Shown: positions 9,508 through 18,333 of the stretch, piece by piece
Layout of the letters: the number at the start of each line of letters is the position of its first letter
How positions within the stretch are numbered: position 1 is the first letter of the stretch
Assembly (NCBI GenBank): GCA_002863125.1
Contig: PKEB01000023.1
Coordinates: forward strand, 46,401 to 110,400
Length of the DNA: 64,000 nt
Direction of reading: 5' to 3'
Source of the DNA: Flavobacteriales bacterium
GTDB lineage: Bacteria; Bacteroidota; Bacteroidia; Flavobacteriales_D; Sanyastnellaceae
The notes under the pieces: generated by a model
Databases searched by the model: none
Seen by the model: only the letters and a program-made list of their open reading frames with translations
What the model was told of the DNA's origin: nothing
Translations under genes and position numbers: made by a program

Positions 9508-11733
9508 TCAGCGGACGACCGTAACCGGACCGGTGTGATGAAACGGTTCTGTGTCGCATACGTGGTGGGCATCGAAAATGACGTAGTACGTCCCTTCTGC
9601 GATTTCGGGGCCGGGCCTCCACCCTTTTCCCGCTTGGCTCGTAGCGAATAATTCATTGCCCCAGCGGTTGAACACCTGCAAGCGGTAATCGATGAACTGA
9701 CCTGGATCCAGCACGGCCAAAGTTTCACCATCAGGACCAATCAAAGCAGCGGTCAAGGCATCATTCTTGGCGTCGTTGTTTGAAGAAATCACGTTGGGAA
9801 CCACGTACTCAACACCCAACATTGGCGGTGGGACATCGGCCGTGACAGGCCAAGTCGCTTCAATGTCGCAGTAAGCATTGTACAGCGTGATGGACCCATC
9901 GTATTCACCGATACCAGGAAAATAAGCTTCGACCGTCGGTTCGCTTGAAGTAAGCACTCCCGGGAAATCCCACGTCACTTCATCTGCTCCATCCCCGAGG
10001 TATTGAAGCAAGGTGAACCCCGTTTCCTCACACATCGACAACGGCTGGATGGTCCAGACGGAATCAAAGGGCAACACGGGAAGAACCGTGACTTCTTGGG
10101 TCATCACATCCGGGCATTCAGTACCCGCACCTGCGGTCAGGGTCACGCCGTAGGTGCCATAAGCCGGATAGGTGAACGTTGGGCTCGTTTCGGAATTCGG
10201 AAGTCCTGCACCTCCCCCGAAATCCCAGGAAAATGGCCCGCTATCCGGCGACAGGTTTTCGAAAGCGACCTCAAGACCCGAGCACGGCTCCGAAATCACT
10301 TCAAAATTCGCCGCGGGCAAGGCGGGCAACTCAAACGCAATATTCGCATCGTTCTGGCAGCCAAATGCATTGGATTCGAGCGAAACATTGATGTTTTCGC
10401 CTTCTGGGAACCACACTTCACCTGGATGCTGGTCGATGAGAATTGGAGGCATTGAGTTTGCCCCAAAATCCCAATTGTATGCGATGTACGGAGTCCAATC
10501 GCTTGTGTCAAGTACCACGTTTCCTGACCAACCCCCATCGTCACACGTCAAGTCCACCACGTCAAATTCCGTATCCCACGGGTCATGCGCCACTACCTCA
10601 AAAAACAGCGAGTCTGCGCATGTCCCCGTTTCGAAGTACAAGCTCACGTTGTAAATACCGGGTTCATCATAGGTGTACGATGGTTCCGCCTCGAAGCTCA
10701 CGTCGTCGGTTGTGCCGTCTACACCAAAATCCCAGGTGTATGCTTCACTTGGGTTGGAAAACTGATCGAATTGCGCTGTCAAACCGGTGCACGGCTCGGG
10801 AGCGTCGTAACCGGGTGATTGGATGTTGCACGTTACGACATCCAGCGTAAAATCACGCAAAATGCTGCCGATGGGGAGGCCGTTGCGCCATTCCGTGACA
10901 CAGATGCCCAAGGCGAATTTTCCCGGGAGATTGGGCGTTCCGGTCAGCACTCCCGTGTTGGGATTGATGTTCAAGCCTGCCAATGCCCCCAATGGATTGC
11001 CCGCATTGAAACCTGCAGCCCATCCCACTTCCGTAAACGGAGGTCCCGTCGGTGGATTGGGGATCGGCGTTAAGTAGGTTCCGCCCAAGTAAATTGAACA
11101 CAGGGAAAAGCTCAGGGAGTCCCCATCCAGGTCCTCGGCCCCATTGTTCAGCTGGAATGGGTAGTTGTTGCACACAAAGGCTTGGGGCAGCTCCGAAAAT
11201 TCCGGAGATGAATTGGGATTTGAAAACGTCAAGCTCGCTGGAATGGTCGTCGTCAGTGTAAAACCTTGGTCTTCGGGTGTATCCAAATTCGTGATGGCCG
11301 GTGACCTGCAGCAACGTTGGTGCACCAAGGTGTAGGGTTGCTGACTGGGCTCAAGTGCGATGTTCACAATGTACTCGGCACGCTCGATGCACAAGTCTTC
11401 CGGCAAAAACGCGCAATTGTTGGGATTCTGCGGAATGACATCCGTCACCAAGTTGAAATCCAAATTGCCCGACACCGTGGTAATCAAACTCGTTCCTTGG
11501 TACACCCCAATGGCAGCGGAGAAGTCAAAGTCCGTTTGGTTGGTATTTGCAGAGCTGCAATCGCGGTAGATGTAGCAATGCACTTCAAACTCATTCAGTC
11601 CAGCAGCATTCAATCCTTGGTACACATACGTCAGCTCACCCCCGACTAAGTGGGTTGCCCCTGCGCGCTGTGGCATGGCGAAGCACAGCAACGCCATGGT
11701 CATGTAAAAGCAAAAAAGGCGAGATGTTTTCAT
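9508..11733 (-). CDS. Large PKD-domain surface protein with type B (gliding-type) T9SS domain
   Basis: A 741-residue secreted adhesin-like protein. The signal peptide ends near residue 26 (RAGATHLVGGELTY). This N-terminus, with CYIYRDCSSANT and later LVHQRCCRSPAITN, marks a widespread Bacteroidota family of exported gliding-motility-associated proteins. PKD-type beta domains follow (about 310-380 YTWDFGVDGT, 400-480, 480-560 FSWDFGGG). The last 95 residues, with NVISSNNDAKNDAL, LQVFNRWGNELF and GTYYVIFDA, are the CHU_C/type B sorting domain. The probable role is surface display or adhesion, inferred from family. It is transcribed away from the GWxTD gene; their starts are 59 bases apart. Confidence 0.88.
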   Translation of the reverse strand: MKTSRLFCFYMTMALLCFAMPQRAGATHLVGGELTYVYQGLNAAGLNEFEVHCYIYRDCSSANTNQTDFDFSAAIGVYQGTSLITTVSGNLDFNLVTDVIPQNPNNCAFLPEDLCIERAEYIVNIALEPSQQPYTLVHQRCCRSPAITNLDTPEDQGFTLTTTIPASLTFSNPNSSPEFSELPQAFVCNNYPFQLNNGAEDLDGDSLSFSLCSIYLGGTYLTPIPNPPTGPPFTEVGWAAGFNAGNPLGALAGLNINPNTGVLTGTPNLPGKFALGICVTEWRNGLPIGSILRDFTLDVVTCNIQSPGYDAPEPCTGLTAQFDQFSNPSEAYTWDFGVDGTTDDVSFEAEPSYTYDEPGIYNVSLYFETGTCADSLFFEVVAHDPWDTEFDVVDLTCDDGGWSGNVVLDTSDWTPYIAYNWDFGANSMPPILIDQHPGEVWFPEGENINVSLESNAFGCQNDANIAFELPALPAANFEVISEPCSGLEVAFENLSPDSGPFSWDFGGGAGLPNSETSPTFTYPAYGTYGVTLTAGAGTECPDVMTQEVTVLPVLPFDSVWTIQPLSMCEETGFTLLQYLGDGADEVTWDFPGVLTSSEPTVEAYFPGIGEYDGSITLYNAYCDIEATWPVTADVPPPMLGVEYVVPNVISSNNDAKNDALTAALIGPDGETLAVLDPGQFIDYRLQVFNRWGNELFATSQAGKGWRPGPEIAEGTYYVIFDAHHVCDTEPFHHTGPVTVVR

Positions 11734-11780
11734 GGTGCGTTACCCAATGTACAACATTGGAGGAGATGTCGGAAAGGGAA

Positions 11781-11788
11781 TACCTTTG
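11781..11788 (+). promoter_or_regulatory. -7 box (TACCTTTG) four bases before a start codon
   Basis: A perfect TAnnTTTG element; only TGGC separates it from the ATG of the GWxTD gene, so the mRNA should be leaderless or nearly so. It also settles the start choice for that gene. Confidence 0.65.
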
Positions 11789-11792
11789 TGGC

Positions 11793-13280
11793 ATGAACGC
11801 AACGAAACTCGGAACAGCAGCAAGTTGGTTGCTGGCTTGCTGGTTAGGGCTCGCTTCAGTCCGTGCACAGGCGCCCATTGCGTGCGATGTTCTCCGGTTT
11901 CAAAGCCTTGAAACGGCGTTTCTCGAAGTCCACGTCGATTTTGAAAGCCGTCTTTTTCACGCGGTTCAGAGCGAGGGTGGATGGCACACCCGCGTACAAG
12001 TCGAAGCCGTCGTAGAATCGCCCAAGGGCATTGTCAACTACGGGAAGACGAACATCGACGGTCCATTCGGGATGGACTCCCTCGCCGCGCTAAATAGCCG
12101 ACAGTTCCACCTTGAACGGATTACCGTACCACCCGGGGCCTACAACGTCACCATCACCCTGCGGGATCAAAGTGGCAAGGGAGTCTTCGAGGAAACAACT
12201 TCGATTCCAGTCGAATTTATGGCCACCGATGCACCGGCATTTTCCGACCCTTTCATCGTTGAGGCATTTGCTCCATCAGCGAGCGGAGAGCCGACGAACC
12301 TAACGCGGTCGGGATACGAAATGCTGCCGCTCGTACAAGCCGAATTGTCAACCGAAGCAACGAAGCTTCAGTTCTACACGGAGCTGTACAGGGCAGACGA
12401 AGTGGTCGATTCGTTGTTTCTCGTACAATGTTGGTTGGAATCAGCGAACGGCAGTGTCCTGCCTTCGACCCGTCGTTTCTTTCGGAAGGAAGCAGCGGCA
12501 ATCCTGCCCGTGTTCACCTCCATTCCGCTGATCGATGTGCAGGAAACACAACGGGCTACGCTCGTCGTGCAGGCGTTAACCCGCAACAACGAACTCATCG
12601 CAGAGAACTTCCTCCCCTTGCAATTTGTCGCGCCCAACAGCTCCATTGCTCTGGCGGAATTCGGCGGAACCTTGCCCGCGCACCTGGCGGCGTTTACGGA
12701 CTCCACCACCCTGCAGCAACACATCCGGGACCACCACCCGAAAGCCGATGCTTCGCAGCGCAAAACCATTGACGGGTTTCTCGGAGAAGCGACGGTCACG
12801 CAAATGCAAGCCTTCCTCGCCTATTTCTGGGAACAGCAGGCACCGGACAATCCTGAGTTGGGCTGGCGCACGTACACGACTGCCATCGCCTACGCTGATT
12901 CCGCTTACGGTGCGTGCAGGCAGGGGCACGGCGCTGAAACGGACATGGGGTACGTCTACCTCCGTTACGGCCCGCCCAATACCATCGTTAAGCGGCACAA
13001 CGAAACCGACTATTACCCCTATGAGATCTGGCACTACCACCGGGCGGGGCCATTTACCAATAAGCGTTTCCTGTTCTTTTCTCCCCACATGGTAGCTGAA
13101 TGCTTCACGTTGCTGCATTCGGATATGCTCGGTGAAGTTTCGAATAACGATTGGCTGCAAATCCTCCGCAGCCGGGAAAACCCCTTGCGGGTGACCAGCA
13201 GCCAGCTCAATCGCTTAAACCCCCGACGTGACACCTTTTCGGGTGAAGAACCGGAGGACCTTTTCTTCAATCCCCGATGA
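11793..13280 (+). CDS. GWxTD-domain exported protein
   Basis: A 495-residue protein with a signal peptide (MNATKLGTAASWLLACWL...RAQ). The open frame extends 82 codons upstream, but that part lies antisense to the neighbouring adhesin and is ruled out by the promoter box. The C-terminal third carries the GWxTD-type signature (GWRTYTTAIAYADSAYG near residue 368, then DMGYVYLRYGPPNTI and YPYEIWHY), a domain of unknown function found in Bacteroidota and Acidobacteria. The invariant Asp of GWxTD appears replaced here (GWRTY). The middle is beta-rich. It overlaps the next gene by ATGA, so the two are translationally coupled. Confidence 0.78.
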   Translation: MNATKLGTAASWLLACWLGLASVRAQAPIACDVLRFQSLETAFLEVHVDFESRLFHAVQSEGGWHTRVQVEAVVESPKGIVNYGKTNIDGPFGMDSLAALNSRQFHLERITVPPGAYNVTITLRDQSGKGVFEETTSIPVEFMATDAPAFSDPFIVEAFAPSASGEPTNLTRSGYEMLPLVQAELSTEATKLQFYTELYRADEVVDSLFLVQCWLESANGSVLPSTRRFFRKEAAAILPVFTSIPLIDVQETQRATLVVQALTRNNELIAENFLPLQFVAPNSSIALAEFGGTLPAHLAAFTDSTTLQQHIRDHHPKADASQRKTIDGFLGEATVTQMQAFLAYFWEQQAPDNPELGWRTYTTAIAYADSAYGACRQGHGAETDMGYVYLRYGPPNTIVKRHNETDYYPYEIWHYHRAGPFTNKRFLFFSPHMVAECFTLLHSDMLGEVSNNDWLQILRSRENPLRVTSSQLNRLNPRRDTFSGEEPEDLFFNPR

Positions 13281-14338
13281 CCACTTCAACCTCACCCAGG
13301 GTAGCGGTCGTCATATTGAATTGGAACGGACGACACCACCTCGAAACGTACCTACCGTCTGTCGTCGAACATTCGCGTGAGCATGCCGAAGTAGTGGTCG
13401 TTGACAATGGGAGTACGGACGACTCCACAACCTGGCTGAAGGAACACCACCCGTCCGTGCGCGTGGTTGAACTCGATGAGAACAAGGGATTTGCAGGGGG
13501 GTACAACGATGGAATCGAACGCGTAACCGCGGACGTTTTCGTCCTATTAAATAGCGATGTACGGGTCTCAACCAACTGGATTCCTCCCGTTCTTGAGATG
13601 ATGCACAACGAGGGGTACGCGGCATGCCAGCCCCTCATTCGCAACGACACGGATCCCGAATTATTCGAATACGCAGGCGCTGCTGGTGGATTCATTGATC
13701 GTGATGGGTTCACATTCTGTGCAGGACGCATTTTCGAGGTATTTGAAACCGATGCTGGGCAGTACAATGCCAACCGCGAGGTGTTTTGGGCCTCTGGAGC
13801 CGCGTTGTTCATTCAAGCCGAGGCATGGCGCGAAGTGGGAGGCCTGGACGAGGATTTTTTCGCCCACATGGAGGAAATTGACTTGTGCTGGCGATTGAAG
13901 AACCGAGGGTACCGAATTGGCGCGTGTGGACAATCTGTGGTCTTCCACCTCGGAGGAGGAACATTGCAAAAAATCAGTCCGTTCAAGTCGTACTTGAATT
14001 TTCGGAACAACCTGTACATGCTGGTCAAGAACCAGCACCAACGCGCGCTGTACCCCATGTTGTTCCGGCGCATGGTCTTGGATGGTATCGCGGCCTTGAA
14101 GTTCTTGGTCGAAGGGTCCACTCCCCTGTTCGCCGCTGTTTGGAAGGCGCATCGGGATTTCAAGGCCAATTTTCGCACCATGAAAAACCGCCGGGAGCAA
14201 GAAATCAGGACGTGTCGCTCAGTGCAGGGAAACCATCCCAACCGTTCGGGACGCTACCGGGGAAGCATCCTCGTCGACTACTTCATTCGCCGGAAGCACA
14301 CGTTCGGCCAGTTGGATTCCAAACGCTTCTGGAAATAA
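13277..14338 (+). CDS. Glycosyltransferase family 2 (rhamnosyltransferase-like)
   Basis: A 353-residue GT-A fold enzyme that transfers an activated sugar to a glycan or lipid carrier at the cytoplasmic membrane. The N-terminal nucleotide-binding strand is VVILNWNGRHHL, followed by VDNGSTDDS, the NKGFAGGYNDGI loop and the DXD-like LLNSDVRV at about residues 92-96. ASGAALFI and a catalytic-base region FFAHMEEIDLCWRL (about 196-210) follow. The closest general type is WbbL-like rhamnosyltransferases, but donor and acceptor are unknown. It starts inside the stop of the GWxTD gene, which suggests a shared function in surface glycan or glycoprotein production. Confidence 0.88.
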   Translation: MTTSTSPRVAVVILNWNGRHHLETYLPSVVEHSREHAEVVVVDNGSTDDSTTWLKEHHPSVRVVELDENKGFAGGYNDGIERVTADVFVLLNSDVRVSTNWIPPVLEMMHNEGYAACQPLIRNDTDPELFEYAGAAGGFIDRDGFTFCAGRIFEVFETDAGQYNANREVFWASGAALFIQAEAWREVGGLDEDFFAHMEEIDLCWRLKNRGYRIGACGQSVVFHLGGGTLQKISPFKSYLNFRNNLYMLVKNQHQRALYPMLFRRMVLDGIAALKFLVEGSTPLFAAVWKAHRDFKANFRTMKNRREQEIRTCRSVQGNHPNRSGRYRGSILVDYFIRRKHTFGQLDSKRFWK

Positions 14339-14410
14339 CGTCGAACAACCGGATGCCTCCGGCGCTGAAGCCGCTGTATACGGCGGGGAATTCTCCCGGA
14401 GGTTTGCGCC

Positions 14411-16177
14411 ATGGATGCAGAGGCTTTTCGGTCGCCGCTAGCGAAGTTCGCCTTGGCCTTGTGGATGGGCTGTTTGCACTGGCCATTCACCATCCCATTT
14501 GTGTGTGCGCTCCCCCTGTTGCCTCGCAGCTCCAAGGGCCGAACGCAGGCGTGGAGCATGCTCATGTTGTTTGCGCTGGGCTGGACGGCCAACAGCGTAC
14601 AGGAGGCGTTTGACCCCGTGCTCACAGCGCCCAAAACAGCGAAGTGGACCTGCAAGCGCAACGCTAATGCAAACGCCTGGAAGCCGCAATTCACCTGCGT
14701 CAACACTGCGGGCAATGCCTATACCGTGGAAGCCGAGGCTGCCCCGCCCCTCCACTCATCCTTTCTCGGCTCCTTGTGGCCCTTTCGCAGCGCCTCTTGG
14801 CGGCGGTTCAAGCACAGCCAAGGTGTGCACGGAACGATTCGGGCTACGCTTCCCCACACCCCACCTGCGGAAACGACTTCGGAGCAAAACCTGCCCAACC
14901 ACGTGCTGTGGACGTTCCTCAATCGTCATTTTACGGGCGCTGTCCCGGGCCTGTTGTTTGCGCTGAGTAGCGGCAATAAACGCCAGTTGGATCCAGCCCT
15001 CAAAATTCGGCTGAACCATGCCGGACTGGCTCACTTGATGGCCGTCAGCGGGTACCATGTAGGCCTCGTATCGTTTCCATTGCTTTTGTTCATGAGACAC
15101 CGTCGAAGTGCTTTCAGGTTCATCGGTTTCGTGGGGCTCGTGGGAACGTGGAGTTTCATTGGGTTCTGTGGATTTCCCACCTCAGCTGTTCGTGCAGGGC
15201 TCATGGTAACCGGATACAGCCTGTCCCAGCTGGCTCGGTTGAACTTGTCAGCCATGCAATTGCTAAGCCTCGCCGCATGGAGCATGCTCATTTATTGTCC
15301 TGCTTGGTCCCGAGACCTCGGCATGCAGCTGAGCTTCGTCGCGGTGTATGCCATCCTGCTGGGCATTGAATTGTTGAAAGTGAGCCACATCCGTCACCCC
15401 ATCGCTTTGTACCTCGCGGTGCCCGTCGCAGCCCAACTCGGTACGGGGTTCATCGCCTGGCCCACATTCGGGGTGTTCCCGAAGTTTTTTCTCTTCTTCA
15501 ACATCTTGGCCTCGCCCCTGATGGCGTTGTTGGGAACTGCACTCGTTGGCATCGTGGGAGCCGACCTCGTCTTGGGCTGGCGAGCGGCGGTGCACATCGG
15601 AAGTTGGACTGTCGATGGCGCATTGAATCAACTGTTGACGTGGTTGGCGTCATCGCATTCACCTGCATGGATCTGGAACCTGCACGCCGTGGATAGCGGA
15701 TTGCTCATGGCGTTGAGTTTGGGATGGCTTGTAGGAGGAACCCTCGTTGTAGCACAGCGGCTCTCCTTACGCCGGTCCTTATGGGCTTATTGTGCCGTTG
15801 GATTGGCCTTGATTCCTTGGATCGGATGGCAGACGCACCACCGCATCGTTGTGGGGTTCCGCTATGGACTTGTTATCGACGGTGCATCGTCAATGGACGC
15901 ATCCATGGTGACGCATACACGGGACAGCACTCGGCTGGTTGTACAGAAGGCTGCAAGTGGAGCGGACAATGGCTCTCATGCCGTGCTTCTCTCCAACCCA
16001 TTGGCAAAGCATGCTGCCGACACGTGGGCCATTTCGCCTTCTCGGAATGCCGGATTTGGCCAAATCAAAAGCCGCCCTTTCGCATGGAAGCGAATGGACG
16101 GCTCAACAATACGGTTCAACTATGGAGCGGACACCGTCCACCTGGGTCAGTGGAGTCGGCCGGCTTTCATCGAATGA
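14411..16177 (+). CDS. comEC: ComEC/Rec2-family competence channel protein
   Basis: A 588-residue polytopic inner-membrane protein of the family that carries transforming single-stranded DNA across the membrane. The N-terminal region has two membrane segments and a soluble OB-like part. The competence core (about residues 190-440) holds HLMAVSGYHVGL, GFPTSAVRAGLM and DLGMQLSFVAVY, the signature helices. The C-terminal metallo-beta-lactamase domain of Bacillus ComEC is missing, as usual in Bacteroidota; about 80 residues of beta-like sequence replace it. The stop abuts the stop of the convergent 84-residue gene. The 72-base gap from the glycosyltransferase leaves co-transcription possible. Confidence 0.88.
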   Translation: MDAEAFRSPLAKFALALWMGCLHWPFTIPFVCALPLLPRSSKGRTQAWSMLMLFALGWTANSVQEAFDPVLTAPKTAKWTCKRNANANAWKPQFTCVNTAGNAYTVEAEAAPPLHSSFLGSLWPFRSASWRRFKHSQGVHGTIRATLPHTPPAETTSEQNLPNHVLWTFLNRHFTGAVPGLLFALSSGNKRQLDPALKIRLNHAGLAHLMAVSGYHVGLVSFPLLLFMRHRRSAFRFIGFVGLVGTWSFIGFCGFPTSAVRAGLMVTGYSLSQLARLNLSAMQLLSLAAWSMLIYCPAWSRDLGMQLSFVAVYAILLGIELLKVSHIRHPIALYLAVPVAAQLGTGFIAWPTFGVFPKFFLFFNILASPLMALLGTALVGIVGADLVLGWRAAVHIGSWTVDGALNQLLTWLASSHSPAWIWNLHAVDSGLLMALSLGWLVGGTLVVAQRLSLRRSLWAYCAVGLALIPWIGWQTHHRIVVGFRYGLVIDGASSMDASMVTHTRDSTRLVVQKAASGADNGSHAVLLSNPLAKHAADTWAISPSRNAGFGQIKSRPFAWKRMDGSTIRFNYGADTVHLGQWSRPAFIE

Positions 16178-16432
16178 TCAGTTCAAGTGCAACAAGTTGA
16201 TGAGGACTTGGTCTACATACCCTTCCCATTCCGGCAAGTCAGCGATGGGCAAGATGGCATTGACTCGGTTGTTGCGTCGGCTGTAAATGGCCTCGACGTA
16301 AAATCCATTCAACTCAAAAATGCAGAGGATGTAGCGGTTCTCAACGATGCGTTGGGCCAAACAAACTCCGTGGTCCCACATATAATTCGTTTTCTCGTCG
16401 AGCGGGAGGCGGTTGAAAGCGGTCAAGTCCAT
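16178..16432 (-). CDS. Small conserved-looking protein of unknown function (84 aa)
   Basis: An 84-residue soluble protein starting MDLTAFNRLPLDEKTNYMW and rich in aromatic residues and short beta strands (ENRYILCIFELNGFYVEAIY). It has no signal peptide or membrane segment. The codon pattern is coherent and it fills the space between comEC and the HMG-CoA lyase gene exactly, its stop abutting that of comEC, which argues it is real. I do not recognise a named family, though proteins of this look are common in Bacteroidota. Confidence 0.7.
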   Translation of the reverse strand: MDLTAFNRLPLDEKTNYMWDHGVCLAQRIVENRYILCIFELNGFYVEAIYSRRNNRVNAILPIADLPEWEGYVDQVLINLLHLN

Positions 16433-16508
16433 TTTGATATATACTAAGTGAAAATTCGTAGGCCTTCTTACGTGATTCGACGAAAAAAGGTTGCGGTCTG
16501 AATTGAAT

Positions 16509-16516
16509 TAACTTTG
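16509..16516 (+). promoter_or_regulatory. -7 box (TAACTTTG) four bases before a start codon
   Basis: A perfect TAnnTTTG element directly ahead of the HMG-CoA lyase ATG, spacing AATC. A TTG at 16491-16493 could be part of the -33 element but is closer than usual. Confidence 0.65.
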
Positions 16517-16520
16517 AATC

Positions 16521-17384
16521 ATGTCCGCTGTCCAACTCGTCGAATGCCCACGCGATGCCATCCAGGGATGGGCCCATCCGGTTTCCACCGAGGATAAGAT
16601 TGCCTATTACAAAGGGTTATTGGAAGTTGGATTTCACACCCTGGACTTGGGGAGTTTTGTCTCCCACAAAGCCGTTCCACAGATGAAGGACACCCGAAAG
16701 GTGTTGCAATCTCTGAACGATGAGGGCGTCTTTTCGAGTGCAACCAACGTTTTGGTGATTGTGGCCAACGAACGAGGTGCCAAGGACGCTGTTGCAGCAC
16801 CCGGAGTCACGCACGTTGGATTTCCCATGAGCATTTCCGAGACGTTTCAATTGCGGAATACAGGCGCTGACCTGAATCGAGCATGGGAGCGATTGCTCAA
16901 CATCCGAGAAATCGTTGAACAGGGCAATCGTCAATTGATCGTGTACCTCAGCATGGGATTCGGCAATCCTTATGGCGACGATTGGAGTCCGACCCTCTTG
17001 ATGGATTGGGCCGCCAAAACCGACGAGATCTTGCGGCCTGAAGTGATTGCACTCAGCGACACCATCGGGCACGCGGAGCCCGATCTCCTGCGTTCGGTAT
17101 TTACCGAACTTACTGCTGCCGGACTGAGCGCCACGTTGGGCGCCCATTTGCACGCGACCCCCTGGGCTGCCGCATCCAAAATCAACGCGAGCTGGGAAGG
17201 CGGATGCCGGCGGTTTGACGGTGCGCTTGGGGGGATTGGTGGCTGTCCCATGGCACAAGATGAACTGGTGGGCAACCTGCCAACCGAAACCTTGGTTTCC
17301 TTCCTGCGAACCCACGGTGACTTGCCATTGGACGAGCGCGCATGGAACCAGTCACAGGCCTTCGCCGTTGATCTATTTGGATGA
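16521..17384 (+). CDS. Hydroxymethylglutaryl-CoA lyase
   Basis: A 287-residue TIM-barrel enzyme splitting HMG-CoA into acetyl-CoA and acetoacetate, the last step of leucine breakdown, in the cytoplasm. Visible family marks are VECPRDAIQGW at the N-terminus (catalytic Arg/Asp region), LDLGSFVSHKAVPQM, SDTIGHAEP, the metal-binding HLHATP (about 214-217) and the signature GALGGIGGCPMA with the catalytic Cys near residue 241. Length and order match the family. Its acetyl-CoA and acetoacetyl products feed the same pool as the thiolase and 3-hydroxyacyl-CoA dehydrogenase genes farther along. The transcript is likely monocistronic. Confidence 0.93.
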   Translation: MSAVQLVECPRDAIQGWAHPVSTEDKIAYYKGLLEVGFHTLDLGSFVSHKAVPQMKDTRKVLQSLNDEGVFSSATNVLVIVANERGAKDAVAAPGVTHVGFPMSISETFQLRNTGADLNRAWERLLNIREIVEQGNRQLIVYLSMGFGNPYGDDWSPTLLMDWAAKTDEILRPEVIALSDTIGHAEPDLLRSVFTELTAAGLSATLGAHLHATPWAAASKINASWEGGCRRFDGALGGIGGCPMAQDELVGNLPTETLVSFLRTHGDLPLDERAWNQSQAFAVDLFG

Positions 17385-17411
17385 AAAAAGCCCCAACTTT
17401 TCAGTTGAGGC
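17385..17411 (-). terminator. Minus-strand terminator overlapping the end of a micro-ORF
   Basis: Inverted repeat 17390-17398 with 17403-17411 (one mismatch, loop of four). The T-run (six T) lies on the minus-strand side, so it ends the ZIP transcript, not the HMG-CoA lyase one. Confidence 0.75.
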
Positions 17412-17508
17412 AGTATTCAAACAAGTTGACATCAAATCGGTGCCGGTGCAAGTAGATCTGTTCAAACTTGTGGATGTCGATGTGGATACGGTAGTGTTTC
17501 ATGAGCAT
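17401..17508 (-). CDS. Candidate His-rich microprotein behind the ZIP transporter (35 aa)
   Basis: A 35-codon frame starting MLMKHYRIHIDIHKF (or at the second Met), with five His in 33 residues, a Cys near the end and a strong alternating Ile/His beta-strand pattern. It lies 51 bases after the ZIP gene on the same strand. Its TGA stop sits inside the stem of the transcript's terminator, so translation would run to the last usable codon. Proximity to a metal transporter suggests metal binding, which is inference. It is too short for a gene caller and I recall no named family; it could be spurious. Confidence 0.45.
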   Translation of the reverse strand: MLMKHYRIHIDIHKFEQIYLHRHRFDVNLFEYCLN

Positions 17509-17559
17509 GGTTAAGTGCTCTTTTCTACGTATTCATCTAAAAAAAGTTTCGTTTTGTCG

Positions 17560-18333
17560 TCAGATTCCTGTTGTAAGCACAGCAAGAACCAATCCGGCTA
17601 TGGTCACCAGTAGCTTGTTGCGGTTGAAATGGTGACCGTCACTCGCTTCAAAAAGAATGGTGGTGCTGATGTGAAGCAGGATACCAATGAGCAAACCGCC
17701 TGACCAGACCGGCACGTATTCACTCCGAGGGGCTCCCGAATGCACCAAAACATCGTACAACAGCATGCTAGCCAAGGGCATCAACCCAAACACAAGCATC
17801 GCGAGCCAGCGCGATGAACGCTTGATGCCGAGCGCATCGAGCATCCCCATGAGCACGAGGGCTACAGGCAATTTGTGCAGAATCAAGCCCATCATGAGCG
17901 CCATGTCCACGCCTTCGATGCCGTGCAGGTGCACGTGGCCGTGGTGATCGTGGTCGTGGTGCGCGTGTTCATGTTTGCCTCTGTGAAGCGGCATTGATTC
18001 AATCAAAGCGTGCAAGCACAAACTGAAAAACATAGCCCAAGGCATGCGGGCAGAGGCTTTGGTATGAGAAGCGTGCATCTGCCCGTGTTCAATGCCCTGC
18101 GAACCGTATTCCAGCACACCCTGCAGCAGAAAGCCCAGGACCACAATCCACCCAACATGGTCACCCATGGCGTACGTTTCAGGGATGAGGTGGTTGAAGA
18201 TGATGCCGATTAAGTACGCCCCGCCAAAAGCCAAAATCAGGCTCAAATGATTTTGAAGGGATGCACCAAAACGGTCATACGCACCCGCTCCAAGCAGGGC
18301 AATCAACAACAATATGAAACCGGCTAACCACAT
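17560..18333 (-). CDS. ZIP-family divalent metal transporter
   Basis: A 257-residue integral membrane protein with about eight membrane helices, importing Zn2+ or a related metal into the cytoplasm. The long loop between helices III and IV is His-rich (HEHAHHDHDHHGHVHLHG near residues 120-137), the classical ZIP metal-sensing loop. Helix IV carries LHALIES and helix V LMMGLILHKLPVAL, the binuclear metal site with His and Glu. It overlaps the end of the preceding methyltransferase gene by ten bases, so they share a transcript. A tiny His-rich frame follows before the terminator. Confidence 0.9.
   Translation of the reverse strand: MWLAGFILLLIALLGAGAYDRFGASLQNHLSLILAFGGAYLIGIIFNHLIPETYAMGDHVGWIVVLGFLLQGVLEYGSQGIEHGQMHASHTKASARMPWAMFFSLCLHALIESMPLHRGKHEHAHHDHDHHGHVHLHGIEGVDMALMMGLILHKLPVALVLMGMLDALGIKRSSRWLAMLVFGLMPLASMLLYDVLVHSGAPRSEYVPVWSGGLLIGILLHISTTILFEASDGHHFNRNKLLVTIAGLVLAVLTTGI

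Noticed and set aside
11547..11792. Upstream extension of the GWxTD frame by 82 codons
   Set aside because: It is antisense to the neighbouring adhesin's signal region and lies before a perfect promoter box; the shorter form starts with a signal peptide.
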